A DNA stretch of 64,000 nucleotides, from contig CM038471.1 in the NCBI GenBank assembly GCA_021464415.1, positions 13,568,073 through 13,632,072 on the forward strand. The letters are read 5' to 3'. The translations under genes and the position numbers were made by a program. Below, in pieces: positions 48,301 through 59,313 of this stretch; position 1 is the first letter of the stretch; each line of letters begins with the position of its first letter. This DNA is from Lonicera japonica (lineage: Eukaryota; Streptophyta; Magnoliopsida; Dipsacales; Caprifoliaceae). Below the pieces are notes generated by a model that was not told where the DNA came from, searched no databases, and worked only from the letters and a program-made list of their open reading frames with translations.

Positions 48301-49017
48301 ATGGCGAACCATAAGAAGCTACTATTTGTGAAGAGACAGTTTCATACCAACACTCCATTAGTGACTTAGTAATGTGTAAAGATCCATTCCATGGAAAGCC
48401 TAGGGACGAGATCGGTCAATTGGGTAGTTGGCTTCCGGTGGCTAGGATAGGAGTCCTAGTGGGGTTCGGCATGCACGTGTGTGTGGGTTGCATTGCATAA
48501 GCATTGTTTTTAAACCATTGTAACAAAATAAAGCATTTATTTTCTATTAAAACCTATATAGTTCCAACTGAGTCCGGATTTGGCTCATTCCCTCCTTTTA
48601 GCAGTGTTGTAGGTTCTGCTTCTGGGTTGGCACGTGATATTCGAGTTTAGAAGCCTCTGATGACTTTGGACCGATCCTAGTCCTTTATGAGAAGGACTGT
48701 GTTGTATAGTTGTTTTGATTTTAGTGTATTGTATATGAACCATGGTTTTATGTATAAACGATATTTTGGCAAACTTGTACAAATGGGTTTCATATGTGGA
48801 GTGGTTTTAATGTGGATTGTTTGTGTTAGTACTTGTATATAAATGTTTTGATTTTTACAAGGCGGTTTGCCATATGAACAAACTCCACATGCTGAAATTT
48901 TTTGAAACATGATTTCTTATAATTATAATTTATCAAAGAAAAGTTTTTAAAAGTTATTGTTTTTATATTTTAACCCTGCTGTCGCGCACGGCATCCGTGA
49001 TTAACCGGGGCGTTACA
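45329..49017 (-). mobile_element. Gypsy LTR (Tekay-like), right arm of an opposed pair
   Basis: On the + strand it opens TGTAACACCCCG and closes GGCATCCGTGATTAACCGGGGCGTTACA (shown in parts elsewhere), followed by ATATT (49018-49022). About 32 bp present in relatives between TTAACCGG and GGGCGT are missing. It shares the 0.5 kb block 47210-47760 with 7860-8390. A simple repeat (ATT)n(GTT)n is at 47791-47824. Slot motifs GTGGACCGATATGG and GTGGACCGGTTTGG lie at 45931-45964. Confidence 0.72.
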
Positions 49018-49117
49018 ATATTAATCTAAAATGAATTCGAAGACTGGTAAAAAATGGACCATTAGGTTCATTGGAAGTGGAAGCACTTCCAGTTTGTGAA
49101 TCTTATTTAGTAGGTAA
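49018..49117 (+). pseudogene. Copia integrase zinc-finger remnant
   Basis: Directly after the duplication the frame continues the HLRLGHI of 43430 with IRRLVKNGPLGSLEVEALPVCESYLVG. The second Cys of the CESC pair is Tyr. The solo LTR at 49118 interrupts it before KMTKRPF, which follows at 50249. Quoted residues are consecutive parts of one short block. Confidence 0.75.
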
Positions 49118-50243
49118 TGAAAAAAGGCCAAGGCGCACGTGGAAGCGAATTAAATAAATTAACCCTAGGTTTGTTATTAGGTGGATGGATTCTCAAAAAC
49201 CAATTTTAATTGAATCAAAAAGTAAACCCTAATAATTTATGAATTTTAATTATAGAAAACCTATTTAATATTTTCTATTACGCAGCAATTAATAAAGTAA
49301 TTAAACAGATAAGGAAACACCAGAATTAACAAGGTATCCTTGCAGTGCAAGACTAATCCTCAACAATCCACTATATGCACAAAGGTTTACAGACTCGATT
49401 AATCACAAATCACATAGACTTATAAAACTTGAATCGCACAAGCTGTCTGCAAAAAGTTTTCACCTTCTGCGCGTATAGTTCTCTTATTCTAATCGCACGA
49501 ACAAGTCCACAACGACTCACTCGCCATGGTATCACACCATTCTTCAACTTCGTTTGCGAACCACACACACTTTAGGATCCGATTTGTTCTTTATAAAAAT
49601 AACGCTTGCTTTGGCATGAATAAAAAGCTCTAAGGTGGTTTTATATTTTGAGGTTTTAATCTCTCTCTAAGGTGTAAAAGAGTCTCTTAAAACATGTTCA
49701 AAAGGTGTGTTTTTAACACACGACAATGGGTTTTATTTATAGGTAAAAGCTTAAGTAAAAAACCTTTTTGAATTAGGAAAATACCTTTAAAAAGGAAATT
49801 TTACGATAAAAAAATCGATGCCCAGAGACCTTGACAGATTGGTCCACATTAACAAAATGTGTACCGGTCCACCTTTTACTGCCGGACCGGTCCCCATTAG
49901 CAAAATGTGTACTGGTCCACCCTTTAGAAAAAACGGATTCCATGGAAATTTTGAAGATATAGTTGGATTGGTACACATTAGCATTGTGTGTACCGGTCCA
50001 CCTTATTGAAAGTGGAAAACTTAGTTTAGAAACACAAATATCTATGGGTTTTAACCACCACCTAGGAAATTATATTCAACTGCCAATGCTCACCATATCT
50101 TCTCAATATAATTCTTTAGTGCATCGCTTCGGTAGCTTGGCTTGCTTGTAATTTTCAGATGGAATTTCGAATGACTCAAATAACTTACAAGCAAACATGT
50201 TTTTGTCGAAGGAATAAAGCCAACCAAAATATAGACTTTACAG
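49118..50243 (-). mobile_element. Solo copia LTR (SIRE-like), 1126 bp
   Basis: Read on minus it starts TGTAAAGTCTATATTTTGG and ends GGCCTTTTTTCA. A perfect duplication GGTAA flanks it (49113-49117 and 50244-50248). The slot at 49843-50003 holds about six GGTCCAC / ACCGGTCC copies with the spacer ATTAGCAAAATGTGTAC. Confidence 0.88.
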
Positions 50244-51661
50244 GTAAAATGACTAAGAGACCATTCTAGGCAAAATGATATAACACCAATAAAGAGTTAA
50301 AACTGATTCACTATAATTTGTATGGTCACATGAATGTCCAAGCTAAAAGAGGTTTTGAGTATTTTATCACATTCTTAGATGATTATTCAAGCTATGAATA
50401 CGTTTACTTAATGCAACATAAGTCTGAAACTTTTGAGAATTTCAAAGAATTCAAGATAGAAACGGAGAAGTGTCTAGAAAAATGTATCAAATCACTACGA
50501 TCAGATCGTAGTGGTGAATATCTCTTAGGAGAGTTTAAGGAATACTTATTAGAGCACAGGATTACATCCCAGTTGTTTGCACCGGGGATGCTTGTAGCAG
50601 AAAGAAGAAATATGGCTCTTTTGAAAGTGGTAAGATCTGTGATATAGTTATTCAGACCTACTTGATTCCTTTTGAGGATATGCCTTAAAAACAACAGCAT
50701 ATATTCTTAACTTGGTACCATCAAAGTTAGTACCTACTATACCCATAGAATTGTGGATTAGGTGTAAACTCAATTTACGGTATGTTTAAGTATGGGGTAG
50801 TCCAGCACACATGCTGAAATGTAATGCGGATAAGTTAGAATCAAGGACAGAAGGTTGTTTCTTTATTAGGCATCCAAAAGGAACCAAGGGAGGCCTATTT
50901 TATAATCCTCAAAAATGTAAGGTTATTGTTAACACCAATGCCAGATTATCATGGACCACAAGCCTAGGAGTAGTGTTGTTATAAAGGAAATGAGAGGAAA
51001 GAAAAATAGGTCACAATTCATTTATACCTTAGTACAAGAGGAAATAACATAATAAATGGATATCGACATTCCATTACCTTGTCATAGTGGAAGGATTGCT
51101 GATACTCGTGCCCATCTTGAACAAACCACTAATATGTAGGTTCTCGAACCAGCACGGCGTGTGGATAGTAAGTTAGCAAGTTCAATATTTACACAAAGTA
51201 TATAAACATAAGTAGAGCCTTCTCATAGTGGGAGGGTTGTTCGTTAATATGATTGTTTTATGTTCTTATGAGAATCTTATGACAAGGTTCCTGATGAACA
51301 AGAAACGAATCCTTTAACTACAATGAAGCACTTCAAGGTAAAGATGTAGAAAAATGGCAAAGGGTTATGAAATCTAAAATGAAGTCCATGTACTATAATA
51401 AAGTTTGAGATTTTGTAAAACCACCCGAAGTGATAAATCCTATTGGATGCAAATAGGTATAGAAGAGATATAGAGGATCAAACAGGCTTAAAGTAAGGCT
51501 TATTGCTAAAAGGGTTCACATAGAAAGAAGGGATCGATTATGATGAAACCATTTTCCTGCTAGCCATGCTAAAGTCTATTTGAATTTTCTTATCCGTTGA
51601 AGCTCATCTTAATTATTAGATTTGGCAAATGGATGCCAAGATAACTTTCCTCAATGATAGT
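50244..51661 (+). pseudogene. Copia integrase core and start of RT
   Basis: KMTKRPF opens the block. The integrase core is at 50300-50650: the first catalytic Asp position reads HYNLYGH (Asp to Asn), while SDRSGEYL and VAERRN keep the second Asp and the Glu. Beyond 50650 the reading frame is lost to stops, but PKGTKGGLFYNPQ, LKSI- and QMDAK-like segments mark the integrase C-terminus and the N-terminal part of RT. It stops at FLNDS (51661), at the MDVKTAFLNG motif of copia RT. The CACTA element begins there. Confidence 0.8.
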
Positions 51662-51679
51662 CATTTCTAAGGGTGCAAT

Positions 51680-52090
51680 TTGGTCGGAAAAGCCATTTTC
51701 CCCTCGAAAAAAGATATTTTCGACAGTTAGGTGCCGTCAGTGGTTCTCGGAAAAAATTTCATCGAAAATAGTCTTTTTCCGACCAACCCTCGAAAAAAGA
51801 TATATTTTTGACAGCCAGTCGTGGTCGTAAATAATTTTTTGATGGTCGAAAATTCTCACTCCTCAACGATGACAAATATTATTTTCGACAAAAGTTGTTT
51901 GTTGGAAATAATTTGTTGCTTTTCAAAAAAATTGGTTGGTAGCCAAGCCATATTTTTCTAAAGATTTATTTTTGACGAATAGTAATGGTCAGAAAAAACT
52001 ATTTTTCGATAAGAATAGTTAATTCCGATGACTATTTGGCATCGAAAATGAATAAATTTTGAGGGTCATATTTTCCTCGAAAATTGATAT
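51680..52090. repeat. Left subterminal repeats of the large CACTA element
   Basis: Recurring CTCGAAAAAAGATAT, TTTTCGACAG, CATCGAAAAT and GGTCGGAAA words, on both strands. In En/Spm such repeats bind TNPA; the role here is inferred. Confidence 0.7.
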
Positions 52091-52389
52091 TTTATGTAGG
52101 AAAAATATAATCTAACATTTTTGAGAATGATATTGTGGTCAGAAATGTTTTCCCACGAGGTTTATTCGTTTAAAATTGTTTGATTTTTTTTTCTCCCATT
52201 CAATTTAATTGTTAATTAACTTGATTGTAAAAGGTAAATGAATCAAGATAATTTTTTTATTAAACATACAAAGAGACAATTAAATGTTCATAAAAAATTG
52301 CATTAGAAGAAATATAGTTAATCATTCATAAATGTTCAGATAAAGATAACTATTCAAAATTTAGTCTTTTTAACATAATCAATCTTAAA

Positions 52390-54480
52390 CAAGGAAGCTA
52401 ACAATATATGCTAATAAAAGTCCTCATCAAAGTTTGCACAATATTCATTTGCACCATCTTCAACACCATCTTCATCATGGTGTGCACTTGAATCTGTTGC
52501 AATATTGTCTTATTGTAAAAGAAAAACAAATAATTTAGAATGCAAAATAAGTAAGAACTAAAACATGCAGTAAATAACATGAACAATAGCAACATATAAA
52601 AATATTTGAAAATTAGAAATAGTACCATAAAATGTGAATTTCTTGCTTTAGAATTGTTTGAGGTATTAGGCAGCAAACTTTGAACAATTTGAGTCAACTT
52701 TTCCAATTTATCTGTCAGAGATTCAACTTGGCATTTCACTCTTTCATAATCTTTTTTTTTCCAAACATGTAGGATTATTATAAGTTTGGTTAGGTAAAGT
52801 GTTATCTTTTAAATTGACCCCAACACCTAAACCAAGTACACGACCGTGACTAGGCCGACCAATCACTTTCTGATATATCTCCCAATCGTCAGCTTCACCA
52901 AACACCTATTTCGCTCTATTCTTTTTTTAGTTAGATCATCCTTCAAATAAAATTATACAAATTTAATCATATGTAAACCATCACAATATTATATGAATAG
53001 GAAAAATTAGACTTACTAATTAAGTATAAAAACTTACATAAATTTCCTTAGCCCTGTCACTTTTCCAGTGTTCTTCTTTTTCATCCTTGGCTTACTTACA
53101 TGAAACTTCCTCCAACACTCTATTGGGCTAGGTTCGACTCCATTCTGATCAAACTATTATATTAAATAAGATGAGTTTTGTCATATATAGCATTCATTTC
53201 TAATTTATATAAAAGTAATAGATTATTCATATTAACAACCAAGATATATATTGAATCAATAACATAGAATAACAAACTCCGGTGTTTATGTTTCTTACCT
53301 CCTCTTTGAGCCATTTTGCCATTGGAATAGAGCTCGTTGTATGAACAATAGTTGATTTATCCCGATTAGTTTTGTTTCTTTCACTCATCTCATGTGATAA
53401 ACATCAATGAATAAGAAAAGCCTCAAAAGATTTTAAAACAGAAGAAAACTAATACATTTAATTACCTGCCATTCAAGTTTTAATCATTCTTTAACCAATT
53501 GGGGCCACACATTTCGCTTTATTCCTTTTGGGCAATTAGCATAACGAGCTGTAGCAGTTTTATGCTATTTAAAAATGTTATTCCTTATTGCGCTCATCCA
53601 ATCAGATATCGATTTTCAATATGCTTTTTAAATGCATTATTTACATATTCTTCAGAGCATGTGAATTTGAAGTTACATTTTTGCTAATGTTCATATACTC
53701 TAGTCAAGTTCTTTCCATGCCTTTTGTATTGAGGCCATATTGTATATGGCCCAGTCAGCTCTTGCTTGAAGAGTGGGAATATTGCAGGTGTTGCTTGAAG
53801 GATTATGATCTTGAAAACCGCCCCACCATTTAATTTGAACAAATATTGATGTCCTTAGTGCCTTATATATATAACTGAATTTGGAGAGATGAAAATGAAA
53901 TTGTTGAATACCTTATGTCATATATATCAATTGGCATGCCATGTCCCTTTTCACCCTAGCCGCCCTTCTACCTTTCTTCTTCAGAGGACCTGAACCTGAT
54001 AAAAAAGTTGATTAGAATGTTTGACTTAAGAGTAAAATAAAAGGGCAAGAAAAAAAATAATACCAAGGAACACATATACACATTACCTGTTGCATTTGAA
54101 GGTTGAGACTCAGACCCTATCTTTTCAGTTTCTTGTTCTTCATTATTATTAAAAACTGTAATACTACTTGTGCTTAATGGTCTTTTGCGATTCTTTGCTT
54201 TTTTTGCAATGACTATATATGCATTACAAATAGAAAAATCATTAGTGAACGATAGGGGCCATAATATAAAAGAACAATTTTATAGGAATTTATGATATCA
54301 CTTTGAATACAAAAAAAAAGAAAAGAAAAGAAAAGAAAAACATGACATACTAGTCTCCTGTGTTTCACTAGCATTGACTTGTGTTCTGGTATCAATGACC
54401 GAAGTAGTGATATCTTCTGTTCTGCTGACTGCCATTTTGTGACCTCTTGCTTTCTTTGCCATAACTATAACACACATTCA
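52390..54480 (-). pseudogene. Transposase_24-like (TNPA-type) gene, decayed
   Basis: Reading 54480 to 52390 on minus, exon-like pieces appear in order. GPLKKKGRRARVKRDM is near 53980-53935. A tryptophan-rich central part follows (DWAIYNMASIQKAW near 53765, then NCPKGIKRNVWPQLVKE near 53500). Next come RDKSTIVHTTSSIPMAKWLKEE near 53365-53300 and WRKFHVSKPRMKKKN near 53110. DWEIYQKVIGRPSHGRVLGLG is at about 52890-52830, and a coiled-coil-like tail CQVESLTDKLEKL is at 52730-52690. These match the plant Ptta/En/Spm Transposase_24 family as I remember it. Stops and lost splice sites break it. Confidence 0.7.
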
Positions 54481-54833
54481 TTACAAAAAGAGACGATAGA
54501 AGCTTAAATAATTTTTCGTATAAATCAAGATTTTTAGTTTGATAAAAGTAAAGTTAGTAAAAGAAACATATAACATAAATTTATTACAACTTGAATTAAA
54601 ATATAAAAAAGAGATCCAAAGCAATATTCCATTACAACAATATCATATGAAAATTTGTTATAATTATCTATTCCAAATCTTCGTCCTCATTTGATTATCA
54701 TGTGTGTAACCACGTGAGCTTCTTCTTCTTAAGATGGTTCCTTTTCATTTGTAGGCATTTCAAAAATGGTTCTAGGTTTTGTTTCCACCACAACACTCCA
54801 AGTACTATTTTTGATTTCCTGAATATAATAAAC

Positions 54834-57800
54834 TTAAGTTGCATGGTCAGCTAACATAAATGGTTCATCAGTATTCAGCTTGGCTCGTGTATTAGCACTT
54901 ATTATCCCATACCGATCGACTTCATAACCATTCCTTTCTGTGGCTATCATACCAATTACAATTGAACAAGCATTATTCCTTTTTGTATACCGTAACTCAA
55001 CAATGTCTTTTATGGTTCCATACCAAGGCACTCTGCCCTTAATTTGGTTCTCTCCTTTCACCATAACTCCATTATTTTGTGTTTTTTTTCCTTCATCATG
55101 AGATAATGTATGGAACCTAAATCCATGCACATTGTAAATTAGATAATGTTTGGCTCGGAGTTCAGGACCATTGGCTAAAGACATCATATGAGCAATCATT
55201 TTTCCATCGTTATATAATTGCTCAATCGACAAACAATTAAAAAAAAGAGTTATAATGCAATTAAAAAAAATATTAGTTGTAGTTATCAAATCATCATTAC
55301 CCTCATTAAAAACCAATCGACAAAATCCCTCTTATGCAACTTCTCACATTATCATCGCCATGTTGCATGCGAAGAATGTTCTTATGCTCTCTGCAAAGGC
55401 AATATGGTTTGAAAACTAATATAGTTACTATACGTATTTTAAAGGTATTTAGTGGTAGTGTAATGTAGTTACTCCACAAAGGGTTGAGCCTCCTCACAAT
55501 TTGTTAGCACAAAATGGTGGGCAACCTTGTGTAGTTCGCTACTCAAATATTTGAATACTCCTTTTCCCAAAGCTTGACCGGGTGTTGAAAAAATAGATAA
55601 CTGAGATGAGTCAGTTACCTCTTAACCTCCATCATATTTTATTTCTTCTTGATTAAATTTATGTTCGTAATAACTGAGATGAGTCAGTAGCCTTTCGCAA
55701 TAGACCCTTTTGGACCGGCCTTATTACGAACATAAGTCTTTAACTTATGTAAATACATATGCATAATACTATCATTATAATGGAAAATCAATAAAAATTA
55801 AAGTTAAAAAATCAATATGTAAACCTTTAGTACCCTTCTATGGGATACATCCACCTATACTATACTGGACCAGCGATTTTTGCCTCCCAAGCCAAGTGGA
55901 TCGGTAAATGAACCATGATGTCAAAAAATTCTGATGGGAATACTTTTTCCAACTTACAAAGAGTTACGAAAACACTTTTCTCAAGAAGTTCTAAATCCTA
56001 TACCCACAATACTTTAGCACATTAAGGGTGTTTTCGGTTTCGGTCGAAGTAGAAACTAGGATACCCTAAACCCTCCCCAAACTTTATAGTTTGGTTTCGG
56101 TTTTCATACCTATGAAACCCAAACCCTCCCCAAATTATTCGGTTTCGATCCGGTTTGGTTTCATTCGGTTTTTTTTGTATTGTTAAAACTTTAGTTCAAA
56201 ATTGTTCTAAAAATATAAATTCACTCAAAAGGCGCAACAAAAAAAATACATAATGTATTTATTTTAATAATTAGCTTAAGAAATTATTTGTAAATGTATA
56301 TAATCCATAGGGTTGGGTCATTTATATAATGTAAATGTTGTAAGAAAGTTTCTTTTTTTTTTCAACGTATTGTAAGACAACTTAAGTAATTACATTAAGT
56401 TAGCAATTTTTTTTTAAAAGATTCAGTTTTTTAGTTCAATTCGGGGACTCCGAATCTCCAACCCATACCGACCCAAATCAATCGGTTTCGATTTTGGTTT
56501 TTGATTTCGGTTTCGGTTTTTTTTTCGGTTCGGGAAATTTCGGATCGCAACGGATCGGTTCGGTTCGTTCGTTCGATTTTCGGATTTTTGACAACACCCC
56601 TATAGCACATAACTCTTTAAAAAAGTTACAAAGCTCGATTACAGCCTATTGTGGGTCATTAGGCAATAACTCTAGCGCCATAAGTGGAATCAATGTCTCT
56701 AAAAAAATATGACAATCATGAGTTTTCAACCCATAAATATTACTGCCTGATGCAGTCACACACTGAGATATATTAGAAGAGTATCCATCTGGGACTTTCA
56801 GTTTCAGCAACCACTGACATAAGGCTTTAATATCTTCAATTGATAATGTATAAGGAGTTGCATCATAAACTACTTTTCCGTCTTCTTCTCTCGGGTGTAA
56901 GTTTGGCCTTATACCCATTTCTAGCATATCAAGATGAGTGTTTAAACCATCCTTTGTTTTACCATCAATAACCATGATTGTAGCAATGATATTGTCAAAA
57001 ATACTTTTCTCAATGTGCATAACATCCAAATTGTGGCGTAACAAATGCATTTTCCAGTAAGGCAATTAAAAAAATGCTATATTTTTTTCTAATTATGGGA
57101 GTTTCCAAACCCAGATATACTCTTTTTTTCCCTGCCTTACCATGTGTTATATTTCTCAACTTGTCAAGCTCATTCATAACAGCATCACCAGAAGGTCTCA
57201 CGGGTGCAACCCTTTTCTCCTCTATATTATCAAAATCCCTTTTTTTTGTGTACGCCATGGATGTTCTACTGGTAAAAATCGACGATGAGCCATATAACGT
57301 TCTTTTAAGCCATTTTTTAACTTGCAATGATTAGTATTTGACGCACAACATGGACATGCTAATTTTTCCTTTGTACTCCAACCTAACAAGTTAGCATATG
57401 CAGGATAGTCATTGATAGTCCATATGACAACAGCTCTCATCTGAAAATTTTGCTTGGTAGATATATCGAAAGTCTCCGCACCATTTTTTTACCACAATGT
57501 TTGTAATTTATTAATCAAGGGCCTCAAATACACATATATATCGTTATCAGGACTCTTTAGTCTGGTATAAGTAAATTCATGAAAGTATAAGGCTCTTTCA
57601 TGCACATCCATGGAGGAAGGTTGTTTGGAAATAAAATAATTGGCCAAGTGGTTTGCACTCATATTCCCATAAGGATTGAACCCATCAGTCCAAGTCGTAC
57701 ATTTAGGGGGTTAGCACTGAATGACTCATGAATTTGATCAAAATATTTCCAAGCCTTTGAGTCCACTGGATTTCTTAACTCACTATATTTCACATGTTCT

Positions 57801-58661
57801 TTGGAATGCTACCCCATACTTGATGTTGTCTTCGATGACATAAACAACCTTTTAAGTCTTGGTGAAAGAGAAAAATATCGCAACACCTTCCATGGAATCT
57901 TCTTTTCCTCTTTCTGTCGCCCTTGCCAAATTTGTCTACCGTTTTGAAGACTTACATACATGACATTCAGTTGCATTTGCATGCTCTTTGTAATAAATTA
58001 TACAATCATTCTTGCATGCGTCAATTCTCTTATAATGAAGAACAAGTTCTTGAACAATCTTCTTTGCACCATAATTGGATTTGGGAAGTTTTTCGCACAT
58101 AAGAAATGCATCTTGTAACAGTTCTAGAAACATGTTAAATGATTTGTTGCTCCAAGTATTGCTGCACTTGATGTGCATCAACTTGACAATAAAGGACAAG
58201 TTGGAATACTTTTTGCAACCCTTATATAACGGTGTCTCCTCCTCTTCCAACAACTTGTAAAATCTTTTTGCATTTTCATTTGGACTTTGCAGAAACATTT
58301 CTTCTATCAAATCTTGCATAGAATCACACAACTCCATAGGGGTTGCTCCATTATCAGTACTTCCGTCAGTTTCACTACTACTATCATCCTTACTTTCATT
58401 GCTATTATCATCATCAGCATCCTCATGCAAATTCCAAAAAGTATATTGTGGTTTAATTCCATATCTAAGGAGATGCCAGTGCACTTCAGAATACACAAGT
58501 TTATCTCTATTTAAACCATATACTTTGCATGGACATATTATCATGTCATCCTCTACCCACTTATGGCTATATGCGTAATCAAGAAACTCTGTAACTCTTT
58601 AATTATACTTTGGGTCTGATCTACTTAATTGCATCTCTCAATTTATCAATCGGCATCTCCT
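54834..58661 (-). pseudogene. TNP2-like CACTA transposase with DUF4218/DUF4216-like parts
   Basis: Reading down on minus: the N-terminal transposase-associated segment (58660-58480), then FYKLLEEEETPLYKGCKKYS and LSFIVKLMHIKC at 58300-58180. DACKNDCIIYYKEH with a C-x2-C pair is at 58020-57940. DGFNPYGNMS is near 57690, and TKQNFQMRAVVIWTINDYPAYANLLGWS is at 57465-57370. HNLDVMHIEKSIFDN is near 57035. A DUF4218-like part (FFDIMVHLPIHLAWEAK) is at 55940-55880 and a DUF4216-like part (HGFRFHTLSHDEGKKTQN) at 55130-55075. Several frameshifts and stops break it, and a 570-bp MITE splits it at 56033-56602. Uninterrupted order and length fit a complete TNP2 gene that has decayed. Confidence 0.85.
56033..56602 (-). 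mobile_element. hAT-type MITE, 570 bp, second copy
   Basis: Ends TAAGGGTGTT and AACACCCCTA. A perfect 8-bp duplication TAGCACAT flanks it (56025-56032 and 56603-56610). It is the inverted near-copy of 29303-29904 over its whole length. It splits the coding sequence between NFFKELCA and the continuing KVL segment of the TNP2-like gene. Confidence 0.93.
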
Positions 58662-58911
58662 TTCAATTTATGTTGCCGATAAATCTATGGTAATGATAAA
58701 ACATGCATTTTAATCAACACCAGATGTAGATAATTAAATTCATAACTTAATGTAGATATTAATTTGTTTAGAATGAACTATTTCAAGTTTATTAATGGAT
58801 TGGTACAATTTTAAGTAAACGGATACCTAGAATAAAAAAATAAGAAACTTTACTAACACTTAAGTTTAGAAATTCATAATTAAATACAGAAGTATTATTT
58901 TTGCTGGAAAC

Positions 58912-59313
58912 AAAATTAAAGAAGATGCTCCCATATTAATGTACCAGGAAAAAAAAGTAAATGAGAAACGAAACAGAAAGAGTTGTATATGTACCTAATT
59001 TTGCTTTCCTTGTTGCACTGCACCGAAATAATTAATCAACAACAATTCCAACTCCCCTCACTCTATTTATATCCTAAAAAAAATGTAAGAAATAGTCTAA
59101 GAAAACACACAAGTATTGTCAAAAAGAACATTGATTAAATTATGCTTGAGAGAAACAGAGGAAAAATAAACTTTAATATTGAAAAGTGATGTAAAGTATG
59201 AACACGCCTAATTTAAATTAAAGAAGATACTTCCATATCAATGTAACATGAAAAAAAAAGTAAACTAAAAACAAAACGGAAAGAGTTGTATGTGTAGTTG
59301 TGTACCTAATTTT
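58912..59313. repeat. Direct repeat of about 95 bp, spaced 301 bp
   Basis: Copies 58912-59003 and 59213-59313 share AAATTAAAGAAGAT, CTTCCATATCAATGTA, GGAAAGAGTTGTAT and GTACCTAATTTT. It lies in the upstream noncoding part of the large CACTA element. Confidence 0.75.
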
